From Providencia rettgeri (GTDB taxonomy: Bacteria; Pseudomonadota; Gammaproteobacteria; Enterobacterales; Enterobacteriaceae), in the NCBI RefSeq assembly GCF_001874625.1, contig NZ_CP017671.1, positions 1,612,001 through 1,676,000 on the forward strand: DNA of 64,000 nucleotides. Reading direction: 5' to 3'. The translations under genes and the position numbers were made by a program. Shown one piece after another: positions 27,501 through 37,458 of the stretch; position 1 is the first letter of the stretch; every line of letters begins with the position of its first letter. The notes under the pieces are model-generated. The model was given only the letters and a program-made list of their open reading frames with translations. It was not told where the DNA came from and ran no database searches.

Positions 27501-27636
27501 TTATAGTATTAACCTATTGTTATAAAATGAATTATTATTCGAAATAATGCCCCAAAATTCATTATTCTCATTTGATAAAAAATATGGAAGGTTGAATATT
27601 CAAGGGATAAGTAAATAATGAATAGCACTATAAAGT

Positions 27637-27673
27637 AAAGACCTAGTCTCATGTACGGTGAAACTAGGTCTTT
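27637..27673. terminator. Bidirectional terminator between fliZ and putA
   Basis: AAAGACCTAGT / ACTAGGTCTTT is an 11-bp perfect stem with a 15-nt loop, 7 bp past the putA stop. Both sides are A/T-rich; the plus side reads TTTTGTTTTTT. Confidence 0.8.
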
Positions 27674-27679
27674 TGTTTT

Positions 27680-30600
27680 TTAGCCGATGGTCATTAAGCT
27701 TGCGTTACCGCCCGCGGCTGCGGTATTGACACTTAAGGAGCGTTCATGAACAAGGCGTTCGATAAGCAAATTTGTTTCACCTCGTTCAAATCCTTGTACT
27801 GAAATAATTGGCCCTTTACGTTGTGCAATAGCTGCGCAAACGTCTTTTAACTGATCACTATCGCCGTGATAAATCACCCCTTCAATTGGCTCCTTCGTTT
27901 CTTGCCAGTTTTTAGTCAATGAGATTGATTTTCTCACTTTTTCAGGAAGTGATTTAAACAGTTTTTGATGGAGTTCGCTTTGTGGCCATAAGGACTGACA
28001 ACCGGAGGAAAGAACCGCGGCTAACTGAATCAAACAATCTTTTTCGTTGTCACTAATACACAGAATTAAACCACGTGGGCGTAAGGTATATGTATTTCTT
28101 TCGCCTGTTGGGCCTGGCAACACTCTGGTGGTTCCAGCTTGTGTATAGCGAGTAAATAATTCAATTACCGAAGGTTCAATAATATTATTTTGTTTTTCTA
28201 CCCATTGGGCAAAGGACTCAAAAGATGACAGTAAATCTGCTCGAGCACTTGCATCCATAGGTAAATGATTATCTTGTCTTTCTAATGTATTTGAAACTGC
28301 GTTATCCGGTCGTTCACTTAATAAACGATAAAGGTATAATGGACCGCCAGCTTTAGGCCCTGTGCCTGATAAGCCTTCTCCACCAAACGGTTGAACGCCA
28401 ACAACCGCTCCGACCATATTGCGGTTAACATATAAATTTCCGACTTTAGCCTTAGAGACAACTTGGTTAATTGTTTCGTCAATGCGAGTGTGTACACCTA
28501 GAGTTAACCCATAACCGGCTGCATTAATTTGGTCTACTAAGGCATCTAATTCATTACGGTTAAAGCGAACAACATGCAGAACAGGGCCAAAAATTTCTTT
28601 TTTCAGCTCGTTGACATTATCTAGTTCAATTAATGTCGGTTTAACATAAGTTCCTTCTGTTTGTTCTTGTTGATCGTCAGGGTTTTCGAAAGCGGCTTGG
28701 AATACGGCTTTCCCTTTACTGCGCATTTGCTGAATATGTTGTTCAATATTTTCTTTTGCTTCGCGGTCGATAACTGGGCCAATATCAGTAGAAAGGTGCT
28801 CAGGGTTAGCCATCCGGCATTCTTCCATTGCGCCTTTTAACATGCGGATTGTTCTATCGGCAACATCTTCTTGTACGCATAAAATGCGTAACGCGGAGCA
28901 GCGTTGACCCGCACTATCAAATGCAGAAGCAACTACATCAGCAATAACTTGCTCTGTTAGCGCAGAAGAATCGACAATCATAGCATTCAAGCCCCCGGTC
29001 TCTGCAATGAGCGGAGTAGGGCGACCTTGTGCATCTAAACGCCCAGCAATATTACGTTGTAGTAGCCCTGCAACCTCAGTTGAACCTGTAAACATGACAC
29101 CACGAACACGCTTATCACCAACCAACTGTGCACCGATAGTTTCCCCTTTACCGGGTAAAAACTGTAATACATCTCTCGGTATTCCCGCTTGATGAAGTAT
29201 TGATACAGCAATGGCACCAATTAGCGGAGTTTGTTCAGCAGGTTTGGCGAGGACAGTATTACCTGCAGCAAGGGCTGCCGCAATTTGCCCTGAAAATATC
29301 GCCAATGGGAAGTTCCAAGGACTGATACAGACAATCGGACCTAACGGTCGATGGGTATTATTATCAAAGTCATTTTTGACTTGGGTCGCATAATAATTGA
29401 GGAAATCTACCGCCTCTCTGACTTCAGCGATTGCATTATTGTAGGTTTTACCCGCTTCACGTACTAAGACATCCAATAATGGTTGCAATTGCTGTTCCAT
29501 CAGATCGGCTGCGCGTAATAAGATAGCTGCACGTTCAGAAGGGGGCGTTGCGAACCAAATGGTTCCTGCTTCATCGGCAATATTTAAGGCATGTTCCGCC
29601 TCTTGCTCAGTAGTTTCACGAACTTGCCCGACAATATCTTTATTACATGCAGGGTTAATGATTGGTGTCGATTCAGGTATTGCTTGGGATGGTTGGAAAT
29701 CCCCACCGAGTAGCGGCTGGGCAATTTTTTGCTGCATTGCTGCACTGAGTAGAGCGCTAGATAAAGACGCCAAGCGATGTTCATTAGAAAGGTCAAGGCC
29801 CATAGAATTTACACGATCTTGACCATATAAATCGCGAGGTAATGGGATTTTGGGGTGCGGTAGCCCAATTTGGCCTTCTGTTTTTGATAATTCAAGGATG
29901 TCTTTTACTGGGTCTGCGACTAGCTCATCCAGTGGAATAGTTGCGTCAGCAATACGGTTGACAAATGAAGTGTTCGCGCCATTTTCCAGTAATCGGCGAA
30001 CTAAATAGGCAAGTAAGGTTTCATGGGTGCCAACAGGCGCATAAATTCGGCAAGGGCGATTAAGTTTACCATCAGCAACTTTGCCTACGACTTGTTCATA
30101 TAAAGGTTCACCCATACCGTGGAGGCATTGGAATTCATATTGCCCTGGGTAATAGTTTTTACCTGCAATTTGGTAGATAGCCGCAAGAGTATGTGCATTG
30201 TGTGTCGCAAATTGAGGGTAAATTAAATTTGGTACAGACAATAATTTACGAGCGCAAGCCAGATAAGAGACGTCAGTATATACTTTACGAGTATAAACAG
30301 GGTAACCCTCTAAACCGTCAATTTGAGCACGTTTAATTTCACTATCCCAATAAGCCCCTTTAACCAGACGGATCATCAAACGGCGTTGGCTACGCTCAGC
30401 TAAATTGATAATAGAGTCAATGACAAAAGGGCAACGCTTTTGGTAGGCCTGAATAACAAAGCCGATACCATTCCAGCCCGCCAATTGTGGTTCAAAACAG
30501 AGTTTTTCTAATAAATCTAAAGAAATTTCTAAACGGTCAGCTTCTTCTGCATCAATATTAATACCAATATCATATTGGTGTGCTTGTAATACTAAAGACA

Positions 30601-31663
30601 AGAGACGTGGGTATAATTCATCTATGACGCGTGAGTATTGGGCACGGCTATAACGCGGGTGTAGCGCCGATAATTTAATCGAAATACCCGGACCTTCATA
30701 GATACCGCGTCCATTTGATGCTTTACCAATCGCGTGGATCGCTTGCTGGTAAGATACCATATAATCTTGGGCATCTTTTTCTGTTAACGCAGCTTCTCCG
30801 AGCATATCGTAAGAGTAACGGAAGCCTTTATCTTCAAGCTTGCGTGCATTCGCTAGCGCTTGAGATATTGTTTCTCCTGTTACGAATTGCTCCCCCATTA
30901 GGCGCATTGCCATATCAACACCTTTGCGGACTAAAGGCTCACCACTTTTACTAATGATCCGATTCAAAGAGGTCGATAGTTTTGCTTCGTTGTGGGTAGA
31001 AACCAACTTACCTGTAAATAAAAGGCCCCATGTTGCTGCATTAACGAACATTGAACTACTTTGGCCTAGGTGTGATTGCCAGTTACCATTACTAATTTTA
31101 TCGCGGATCAGGGCGTCACGGGTTGCTTTATCTGGAATACGAAGTAGGGCTTCTGCTAGGCACATTAATGCCACACCTTCTTGAGAGGACAGGGAAAATT
31201 CCTGTAGCAAACCTTGAACTAAGCCAGAACGACCGACACCATTTTTTTGGTTACGTAATTTTTCGGCAATCGAATAGGCTAATTTATGAGCAGCTTCGGC
31301 TTGTTCTACGGGCAGTTGTGCTTGCTGTAATAACATCGGTACTGCTTGTGTTTCAGGAACCCGATAGGCAGAAGTAATTGCGGAGCGTTTTACAGATTGT
31401 GGTAAAATGTGCTCTGCAAAATCTAAGAATGGCTGATAGCTAGAGTCAACCGTTGTGTCTTCATCTGTTGATTGGTTTTCTTTTGCGTCGACATCGGCTG
31501 ATAGCTCAGGAAGAAATTGGCCATTATCGAATTGTTCTAGGTAATTATAAATAGCTTGTTTGATAAGCCAATGTGATGTGCGGTCAAGACGTTGAGCGGC
31601 ATTTTTAATGCGTTCACGAGTTGCTTCATCAAGTCTCACACCCATAGTTGTTGTGCTACTCAT
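27680..31663 (-). CDS. putA: PutA trifunctional proline dehydrogenase / P5C dehydrogenase / repressor
   Basis: A 1327-residue protein almost collinear with E. coli PutA. It oxidises proline to glutamate at the membrane and represses put genes when proline is absent. The N-terminal ribbon-helix-helix DNA-binding domain is TTTMGVRLDEATRERIKNAA. The FAD proline dehydrogenase barrel spans roughly residues 260-610 (GPGISIKLSALHPRY, RLMIRLVKGAYWD, CLHGMGEPLYEQ). The aldehyde dehydrogenase domain spans about 650-1110, with SAGQRCSALR carrying the catalytic Cys and PFGGEGLSGTGPKAGGP. The C-terminal NASLMTIG is conserved. It is divergent from putP across a 500-bp control region. Confidence 0.97.
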   Translation of the reverse strand: MSSTTTMGVRLDEATRERIKNAAQRLDRTSHWLIKQAIYNYLEQFDNGQFLPELSADVDAKENQSTDEDTTVDSSYQPFLDFAEHILPQSVKRSAITSAYRVPETQAVPMLLQQAQLPVEQAEAAHKLAYSIAEKLRNQKNGVGRSGLVQGLLQEFSLSSQEGVALMCLAEALLRIPDKATRDALIRDKISNGNWQSHLGQSSSMFVNAATWGLLFTGKLVSTHNEAKLSTSLNRIISKSGEPLVRKGVDMAMRLMGEQFVTGETISQALANARKLEDKGFRYSYDMLGEAALTEKDAQDYMVSYQQAIHAIGKASNGRGIYEGPGISIKLSALHPRYSRAQYSRVIDELYPRLLSLVLQAHQYDIGINIDAEEADRLEISLDLLEKLCFEPQLAGWNGIGFVIQAYQKRCPFVIDSIINLAERSQRRLMIRLVKGAYWDSEIKRAQIDGLEGYPVYTRKVYTDVSYLACARKLLSVPNLIYPQFATHNAHTLAAIYQIAGKNYYPGQYEFQCLHGMGEPLYEQVVGKVADGKLNRPCRIYAPVGTHETLLAYLVRRLLENGANTSFVNRIADATIPLDELVADPVKDILELSKTEGQIGLPHPKIPLPRDLYGQDRVNSMGLDLSNEHRLASLSSALLSAAMQQKIAQPLLGGDFQPSQAIPESTPIINPACNKDIVGQVRETTEQEAEHALNIADEAGTIWFATPPSERAAILLRAADLMEQQLQPLLDVLVREAGKTYNNAIAEVREAVDFLNYYATQVKNDFDNNTHRPLGPIVCISPWNFPLAIFSGQIAAALAAGNTVLAKPAEQTPLIGAIAVSILHQAGIPRDVLQFLPGKGETIGAQLVGDKRVRGVMFTGSTEVAGLLQRNIAGRLDAQGRPTPLIAETGGLNAMIVDSSALTEQVIADVVASAFDSAGQRCSALRILCVQEDVADRTIRMLKGAMEECRMANPEHLSTDIGPVIDREAKENIEQHIQQMRSKGKAVFQAAFENPDDQQEQTEGTYVKPTLIELDNVNELKKEIFGPVLHVVRFNRNELDALVDQINAAGYGLTLGVHTRIDETINQVVSKAKVGNLYVNRNMVGAVVGVQPFGGEGLSGTGPKAGGPLYLYRLLSERPDNAVSNTLERQDNHLPMDASARADLLSSFESFAQWVEKQNNIIEPSVIELFTRYTQAGTTRVLPGPTGERNTYTLRPRGLILCISDNEKDCLIQLAAVLSSGCQSLWPQSELHQKLFKSLPEKVRKSISLTKNWQETKEPIEGVIYHGDSDQLKDVCAAIAQRKGPIISVQGFERGETNLLIERLVHERSLSVNTAAAGGNASLMTIG

Positions 31664-31719
31664 CTTAATTCCTCTAGTTCACGAGTCGGTTAAATCGAAA
31701 AGTTACATCAGAGTATCCT

Positions 31720-31743
31720 AATGTTGCAACTTTGTGCAACATT
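31720..31743. promoter_or_regulatory. Palindromic PutA operator
   Basis: AATGTTGCA-actttg-TGCAACATT has 9-bp perfect inverted arms, each holding one GTTGCA half-site, 57 bp upstream of the putA start. It is the strongest operator in this region. Confidence 0.75.
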
Positions 31744-32015
31744 GTTAATCGTGGTTTCTGAGGGAAATGTGAAACACATCTGGTTTTTATATGGTGAATA
31801 TTATTTGCTCAATTTATGGTTATTTATTTTGTATATATTTCATATAGTTATAACCTTTTGGTTGTTGTGGTATTAGTTAGTCATTCATTTGTAAATCCGA
31901 CTTTAAATTTTAACATTTGTGATATGGATTCTATTTATGGAATAAAAAATAGTTAATTTCTTGTTAATTTAATAGGAGTCTGTCTAGGATGGAGTCGCTA
32001 AGAAATTAAAATTAG

Positions 32016-32021
32016 TGCAAC
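32016..32021 (-). promoter_or_regulatory. PutA half-site near putP (distal)
   Basis: TGCAAC within AGTGCAACGC, 143 bp before the putP ATG, in the same orientation as the proximal site. Confidence 0.55.
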
Positions 32022-32078
32022 GCAAACAATCACAGCCTATTTGGTGTTCATAGAGATAAATGAAAAAGTGCAATAAAG

Positions 32079-32084
32079 TGCAAC
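32079..32084 (-). promoter_or_regulatory. PutA half-site near putP (proximal)
   Basis: TGCAAC in AAGTGCAACACC, with a near copy TGCAAT 10 bp upstream (32069-32074), 80 bp before the putP start. Confidence 0.55.
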
Positions 32085-32163
32085 ACCATGAAGTGACAAG
32101 TTATCAAAGGCAATTATATAAAGATAACTAACAATTTTTAAAAATACTCAATGGAGAAAACGG

Positions 32164-33648
32164 ATGACTGTAAGCACTCCGATGATCATTATGTTCATCG
32201 TATACATTACTGGCATGTTATTAATCGGCTACTTGGCCTATCGCTCGACCAAAAACTTTGATGATTATATTCTTGGTGGCCGAAGCTTAGGGAGTGTTGT
32301 CACCGCATTATCTGCAGGTGCTTCCGATATGAGTGGTTGGTTGCTGATGGGGTTACCTGGTGCTATTTTCTTGGCGGGTATCTCTGAAAGCTGGATAGCA
32401 ATTGGTTTAAGCCTAGGGGCTTACCTTAATTGGCTATTTGTTGCTGGGCGTTTACGCGTACAAACAGAAAAGAATAACAATGCCTTAACTTTACCCGATT
32501 ATTTCACTAGCCGCTTTGAGGATAATAGTAAAATTTTACGTATTATCTCCGCTGTGGTTATTTTAGTTTTCTTTACTATCTACTGTGCATCAGGCGTTGT
32601 TGCTGGCGGTTTACTGTTTGAGAGCACATTCAATATGAGCTACGAAAAAGCCATGTGGTTAGGTGCATTAGCGACAATCGCTTATACCTTTTTAGGGGGT
32701 TTTTTGGCGGTTAGTTGGACAGATACCGTTCAAGCGTCATTAATGATTTTTGCTTTGATTCTGACGCCTATCGTGGTGATCCTTTCATTAGGTGGAATTG
32801 ATACTTCAATTGAAGTTATAAAAGCGAAAAACCCTGAATACCTAGATATGTTTAAAGGAATGAACTTTGTTGCCATCCTATCGTTATTAGGCTGGGGGTT
32901 AGGCTATTTTGGCCAGCCTCACATTTTAGCGCGTTTTATGGCTGCAGATTCCCATCGCACTATTCGTTCTGCACGTCGTATTAGTATGACATGGATGGTT
33001 TTATGTTTAGTGGGAACTATTGCAGTAGGTTTCTTTGGTATTGCTTATTTTGAAAACAATCCAAGCTTAGCGGGTTCAGTGTCGAATAATAGTGAACGTA
33101 TTTTCATGGAGTTAACCGGAATACTGTTTAACCCATGGATAGCGGGTATCTTGTTATCTGCAATATTAGCGGCAGTAATGAGCACATTAAGTTGCCAATT
33201 GTTAGTATGTGCAAGTGCGTTAACGGAAGATTTATATAAACCATTTTTCCGGAAGAAAGCGAGCCAAAAAGAGTTGGTTTGGGTCGGGCGTGGTATGGTG
33301 TTAGTTGTTGCAGCCATCGCTATTTATATTGCTCGTGACCCAAATAATAAAGTTTTAGCGCTAGTAAGTAATGCATGGGCAGGATTTGGTGCAGCATTTG
33401 GGCCAGTAGTATTAATCTCTGTGATGTGGAAGCGGATGACTCGTACAGGCGCATTGGCAGGTATGTTGGTGGGTGCTGTAACCGTATTAGTTTGGATGAA
33501 ATATAAATGGTTCGATTTATATGAAATCATCCCAGGCTTTGTGTTTGCAACAATAGCAATTATTGTTGTCAGTATGGTAACTAAAGGGCCTAGTGCGGCA
33601 GCACAAGCACGGTTTGATGAAGCGGAAGCGGAATATAAATCTCATTAA
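32164..33648 (+). CDS. putP: PutP sodium/proline symporter
   Basis: A 494-residue SSS-family transporter with about 13 membrane helices that imports proline with sodium. Family blocks are GGRSLGSVVTALSAGASDMSGW (helix 2, sodium and proline site), GLSLGAYLNWLFVAGRLR, TVQASLMIFALILTP and GLGYFGQPHILARFMAA. GGAG lies before the ATG. Control by PutA at the shared region is expected. The C-terminal tail AQARFDEAEAEYKSH is slightly shorter than in E. coli. Confidence 0.96.
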   Translation: MTVSTPMIIMFIVYITGMLLIGYLAYRSTKNFDDYILGGRSLGSVVTALSAGASDMSGWLLMGLPGAIFLAGISESWIAIGLSLGAYLNWLFVAGRLRVQTEKNNNALTLPDYFTSRFEDNSKILRIISAVVILVFFTIYCASGVVAGGLLFESTFNMSYEKAMWLGALATIAYTFLGGFLAVSWTDTVQASLMIFALILTPIVVILSLGGIDTSIEVIKAKNPEYLDMFKGMNFVAILSLLGWGLGYFGQPHILARFMAADSHRTIRSARRISMTWMVLCLVGTIAVGFFGIAYFENNPSLAGSVSNNSERIFMELTGILFNPWIAGILLSAILAAVMSTLSCQLLVCASALTEDLYKPFFRKKASQKELVWVGRGMVLVVAAIAIYIARDPNNKVLALVSNAWAGFGAAFGPVVLISVMWKRMTRTGALAGMLVGAVTVLVWMKYKWFDLYEIIPGFVFATIAIIVVSMVTKGPSAAAQARFDEAEAEYKSH

Positions 33649-33668
33649 TTGAGGTGTACCGATAAGAT

Positions 33669-33703
33669 AAAAAGCCGAGTAATTTCAATTGCTCGGCTTT
33701 TTT
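33669..33703 (+). terminator. putP terminator
   Basis: AAAAGCCGAG...CTCGGCTTTT is extended inward by AATT/AATT pairing, then TTTTT. It may also serve cycA on the opposite strand. Confidence 0.88.
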
Positions 33704-33742
33704 GTTTGTCAAATCAACAGCCTAGTAATTAATGGGCAAAGG

Positions 33743-35143
33743 TTAATTAACTTTCCTACGTTTAGCTATTTGGTAACCAATAGCCAAAACGATAAACCAG
33801 ACTGGTGTTGCAATTAAAGCCTGTCTTGTATCGTGTTGGAATGCCAGTAACACCACCATAAAGGCGAAAAAGGCTAAGCTTAACCATGACATAACAATAC
33901 CCGCAGGCATTTTATAACGTGAAGATTTATGCATCTCTGGTCGTTTCTTACGGAAATTCAAATAGCTATATAAGATCATACTCCAAATAAACATAAATAG
34001 GATAGCAGACACAGTGGTAACCAATGTAAATGCATGCATGATATCAGGAATAAAGTAGATCAGAATGATGCCGAAGCTCAGGCAGATGCAAGTAAATATT
34101 AGGCCTGTTGCAGGTACAGCTTTTTTTGATAATTGGCTGAATTGTTTTGGGGCATCCCCTTCTTTAGACAGCCCAAATAACATTCGACTGGTAGAAAATA
34201 CACCACTGTTGGCTGATGAAGCCGCAGAAGTTAACACCACAAAATTGACAATGCTTGCAGCAGCAGGGAGGCTGATAAGGACAAACATTTCTACAAATGG
34301 GCTTTTATCAGCCAAGATAGTTCTCCATGGCGTTACTGCCATAATAACAATCAAGGACAAAACATAAAATGCAATAATTCGGATTGGGATTGCATTAATG
34401 GCTTTTGGTAATGATTTTTCGGGATCTCGAGTTTCTGCTGCTGCCGTTCCTACTAATTCAATCCCAACGAAAGCAAAAATAGCAATTTGGAAGCCAGCAA
34501 AAAAACCGCTTATTCCCATCGGGAACATACCGCCATCATTCCAAATATTATTTAAGGATGCGATATGCCCAGTTGGTGACTGGAAGTTCATGGCGATCAA
34601 CGTCCCACCTACGGCAATTAAGGCAACAATGGCAACAATTTTTATCATTGCAAACCAAAACTCTAATTCACCAAATAGCCTGACTGAAACAAGGTTTAAG
34701 GTGAGTAGGCTGATCACACAGATAAACGAGGTTACCCATTCTGGAAATTCCGGAGCCCAAAAACTAACATAGGAGGTTATGGCAATAATATCCGCTATTC
34801 CTGTGATAACCCAGCAGAACCAGTAGGTCCAACCTACAAAAAAGCCAGCCCATGGGCCAATTAAGTCAGTTGAAAAATCACTAAAAGATTTATAATCAAG
34901 GTTGGATAGCAGCAGCTCTCCCATCGCTCGCATAACGAAAAACAGCACAAAACCAATTATCATATATACGAATATGATTGACGGGCCAGCAAGTGAGATA
35001 GTTTTACCTGACCCCATAAATAGGCCGGTTCCAATTGCGCCGCCAATTGCAATAAGTTGTATATGGCGGTTACTAAGGCTACGTTTTAATTGATTACGGT
35101 CAGCATTATGCTGCTTCGGTGTTGATGTTGGATTTTCTTCCAT
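33743..35143 (-). CDS. cycA: CycA D-serine/D-alanine/glycine permease
   Basis: A 466-residue APC-family amino-acid/proton symporter with 12 helices, closely matching E. coli CycA: LSNRHIQLIAIGGAIGTGLF, GSGKTISLAGPSIIFVYMI, MGELLLSNLDYKSFSDF, FAFVGIELVGTAAAETRDPEKSLP and SSANSGVFSTSRMLFGL. It imports glycine, D-alanine and D-serine. The ATG at 35143 gives an N-terminus similar in length to E. coli; a GTG 13 codons upstream (35182) is possible, and neither has a strong ribosome-binding site. It is transcribed away from the adjacent tRNA-Lys gene. Confidence 0.93.
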   Translation of the reverse strand: MEENPTSTPKQHNADRNQLKRSLSNRHIQLIAIGGAIGTGLFMGSGKTISLAGPSIIFVYMIIGFVLFFVMRAMGELLLSNLDYKSFSDFSTDLIGPWAGFFVGWTYWFCWVITGIADIIAITSYVSFWAPEFPEWVTSFICVISLLTLNLVSVRLFGELEFWFAMIKIVAIVALIAVGGTLIAMNFQSPTGHIASLNNIWNDGGMFPMGISGFFAGFQIAIFAFVGIELVGTAAAETRDPEKSLPKAINAIPIRIIAFYVLSLIVIMAVTPWRTILADKSPFVEMFVLISLPAAASIVNFVVLTSAASSANSGVFSTSRMLFGLSKEGDAPKQFSQLSKKAVPATGLIFTCICLSFGIILIYFIPDIMHAFTLVTTVSAILFMFIWSMILYSYLNFRKKRPEMHKSSRYKMPAGIVMSWLSLAFFAFMVVLLAFQHDTRQALIATPVWFIVLAIGYQIAKRRKVN

Positions 35144-35397
35144 ACTGTAAAGTGTCCGTAGTGGTTTGTTATTGTTAGCCACAGTCTTTTTTTATTTTGT
35201 GGTTATGTTTGCATGAAATATTGTGACATAAATCTCAATTAGAGTAAGGAAAAGTTACCTTACTGGAACCGGAGTGATGTTTATTCGAACTATAATTATC
35301 CTAAATTTAACATTCGCAACTAAAATTTAACTTAGGTAATAAAAATAGCAGAATAGTATTGACTGTATCAATTGATGGGCGTTAAATATTTCGTATT

Positions 35398-35473
35398 GGG
35401 TTGTTAGCTCAGTTGGTAGAGTAGGTGACTCTTAATCATTAGGTCGGGGGTTCGAGCCCCCCACAACCCACCA
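35398..35473 (+). tRNA. tRNA-Lys(CTT)
   Basis: A complete 76-nt cloverleaf with encoded CCA: 5' GGGTTGTTAGCTCAGTTGG, anticodon stem-loop GTGA-CTCTTAA-TCAT with CTT, and T-arm CGGGG-GTTCGAG-CCCC. E. coli uses TTT for lysine; the CTT species is an extra isoacceptor. Its last 43 nt (35431-35473) are repeated, intact or decayed, at the head of each later unit of the tandem array, marking it as the attachment site of an integrative element. Confidence 0.95.
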
Positions 35474-35487
35474 ATTTTTTCAATAAG

Positions 35488-35676
35488 TTAGGTGTTGGTT
35501 GCGTTACTTATGCGTACCATTTGGGACGTATTTGGGACGTGAGCATTAAATATTGTATCAATTTGCTTGGCGTGTTTGGCTAAGTGATCTGGTGTTAAGT
35601 GTGCATATCGTAGAACCATTTTAATGTTTTTCCACCCGAAATCCCCATGATAGATTGTGCTTGACTGCATCACCAC
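35488..35676 (-). pseudogene. Tyrosine integrase C-terminal fragment, unit 1
   Basis: The 62 codons encode the end of a phage-type tyrosine recombinase: [29 protein letters not shown] contains the catalytic-tyrosine region (RYAHLTP). The upstream catalytic core is missing. An integrase ending toward a tRNA 3' end is the standard layout of a tRNA-inserted island. Unit 1 keeps the two adjacent copies of an 11-bp repeat (atttgggacgt) near the C-terminus. Confidence 0.7.
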
Positions 35677-35769
35677 TTATCCCGAGTACCAAAACGAAAA
35701 CGGCGACGAATTAGAAAGCGAGGCCCTTGCGATATTCCAAATGGTCACTGGATTGACGTGCGTGTAAAT

Positions 35770-35904
35770 ATGCCTAGTAACTTACTCTACAATCAAAAGC
35801 AAGCTGAAGCTGAGAGACTCGCTAAGCTAGAAGCAGAGCGATTAGCGGAAGAAGAAGCTAAACGTGCAGCAAAGGAAGCGGCAGAACAGGTAGAGCAACA
35901 ATAA
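35770..35904 (+). pseudogene. Charged-helix fragment, unit 1
   Basis: An open stretch whose last 44 codons read MPSNLLYNQKQAEAERLAKL and continue with E/A/K/R-rich heptads to a stop just before the hairpin. It looks like the C-terminal coiled coil of a phage structural or accessory protein. The frame continues upstream of the ATG without a clear start, and another frame nearby reads [19 protein letters not shown] before stopping, so a frameshifted ancestor is likely. Confidence 0.45.
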
Positions 35905-35908
35905 AAAT

Positions 35909-35939
35909 CAATGCGCCAACGACTTAAGCTGGCGCATTG
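35909..35939 (-). terminator. Terminator of adhesin copy 1
   Basis: CAATGCGCCA / TGGCGCATTG, a 10-bp stem with an 11-nt loop, followed on the minus strand by ATTTTTATTG. Confidence 0.82.
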
Positions 35940-35950
35940 GTTTAATCAAC

Positions 35951-37084
35951 TTATTCTATCAAAATAGAGACATTCACATGCCCTTTGTAGGAGCCCGGCT
36001 TAACATTGCCTAGAGCGCATAAATTAAAATATAACGACTTAATAAAGTTTTGGCTAGGAAGCGTTGATAACGAGTGGCTGTTTAAGTATGAAATTGCGTC
36101 AGATGAGTTAGCATTACAAACAGTATCACTTTGAGAGCTTAATGATGTGGCGATATAAGGCAAGTCTGTTACAGCATTAGCAGTGCTACTCGTTAACACC
36201 ATTCCTGTGGTGCTATTTTCCACCAGTGCATTCCCGGGGGATAACGTTAAAAAGCCTTCCTTTCCGGCCTCGTTACAGTTTACCTGTATAGACGCTAGGT
36301 TACTGGCTAATTTTTTCGGTGTCGGGAAATTCTGGCTTAATTGTGTTGGAAAAGTAATATCAGTTTGTGTTATAGGGGTGACTCTGCACGCTTTGAGTGC
36401 GGTGATAGTGACGTTATCGGCCTGAGTGAATAAGTTGGGCGTTCCTTCGTGGGAAGTATTATATGACCCGGCCCATAAAGTTACTCCGCTAATAGTGGGG
36501 CGTAATTTATATGTTCCCGGTTTTAACTTACCGCCAACAGCATAAGCAGAATAACTTGATACAGTAAATATGGCTGGGTTTTCCCGAGAAGAACTATCCT
36601 TTTTAAAAAAGTTTTTTTGTCCACTTTTGGGGTTTATTCCTAAGTTAGTATCCCCTTTTGCATAGGCATTATTGAAAATATAAAGCCCATTTAATGAGGT
36701 GGCTTTTGACCTATTGTAGGTTGCAGAAACATGCTGTATTGACCCATCATAGCGGGTAAATTGTGCATTTAGAACTCCATTGATAGTAAGTACAATCATC
36801 GCACCTTTAGGGTCATCTATATTGATAAAGGGAATGCCAGTTGCGTCTATTTCGTTAAAATAGTCAATTGAAAGAATAGTATGACTTTCCCGAGTGTTTA
36901 TCCCATAATGGTTTCTATTAGCCTCAAGATCTGTTTTTGTTGGAAGATAAGATGTAACTACCGCGACTGGAGGAACAACCTCTCCTAAATATCCAGTTGC
37001 ACCAACCGGCACTTTTAATTCAATGGCATGACTCTGTGTGGATAGGGTTAATAAGGTGCTGAGCAAGAGTAATGTTTTTTTCAT
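35951..37084 (-). CDS. Secreted fimbrial-like adhesin, array copy 1
   Basis: A 377-residue exported protein. The signal peptide MKKTLLLLSTLLTLSTQSHA is cleaved after SHA. A constant stretch IELKVPVGATGYLGEVVPPV follows, then a variable domain (about residues 42-222) and a constant C-terminal domain starting at DNVTITALKACRVTP. Four cysteines and the beta-rich ending GSYKGHVNVSILIE resemble a chaperone-usher pilin or adhesin domain. Adhesion is inference; no usher or chaperone is nearby. Copy 1 and copy 2 share the same variable domain and differ only by two residues in the constant domain (N for S in QVNCNEAG; T for A in NAVTDLP). Confidence 0.8.
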   Translation of the reverse strand: MKKTLLLLSTLLTLSTQSHAIELKVPVGATGYLGEVVPPVAVVTSYLPTKTDLEANRNHYGINTRESHTILSIDYFNEIDATGIPFINIDDPKGAMIVLTINGVLNAQFTRYDGSIQHVSATYNRSKATSLNGLYIFNNAYAKGDTNLGINPKSGQKNFFKKDSSSRENPAIFTVSSYSAYAVGGKLKPGTYKLRPTISGVTLWAGSYNTSHEGTPNLFTQADNVTITALKACRVTPITQTDITFPTQLSQNFPTPKKLASNLASIQVNCNEAGKEGFLTLSPGNALVENSTTGMVLTSSTANAVTDLPYIATSLSSQSDTVCNANSSDAISYLNSHSLSTLPSQNFIKSLYFNLCALGNVKPGSYKGHVNVSILIE

Positions 37085-37403
37085 ATTCGTTATGCCTGCT
37101 GTAGAAAGTCAATATAAGCGTAAAATAAGTGTAATGGTGTATTGTAGGGCATATAACGAAGTGCTAAGAGAGAATTTGTATTAGCATTTGTAAGTAATGG
37201 ATACATTTATAATGAGTAAGAATGGAACTATATTGAAAGCAGGTGAAGAGGAGACTGTGCCTAAATTGTGACACAAAAATGAGAGTGGAATTTACTGGCG
37301 TATCAGTATAGTGTCACTAGAATGTCACTATCTGGCACGAATATGTGAGTGTGAAAGCTAATTAATCCCTTAAATCAAATGGTTAATTATGGAAATGAAA
37401 ACG

Positions 37404-37444
37404 CTTAATCATTAGGACGGGGGCGAACTCGCCACAACCTACCA
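37404..37444 (+). repeat. Decayed tRNA-Lys 3' end, start of unit 2
   Basis: CTTAATCATTAGG matches the tRNA, but the T-arm reads acgggggcgaactcgcc in place of tcgggggttcgagcccccc, so it can no longer fold. The same altered sequence heads unit 3. Confidence 0.8.
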
Positions 37445-37458
37445 AGTTTTTCAATAAG

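Larger units (their letters stand above)
31664..32163. promoter_or_regulatory. putA-putP divergent control region
   Basis: A 500-bp AT-rich region between divergent putA and putP. It contains four full GTTGCA/TGCAAC half-sites, the motif bound by the PutA ribbon-helix-helix domain in E. coli, plus one imperfect copy (TGCAAT at 32069-32074). Two sites sit near putA and two near putP, fitting repression of both genes with looping. I see no gene here. Confidence 0.7.
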
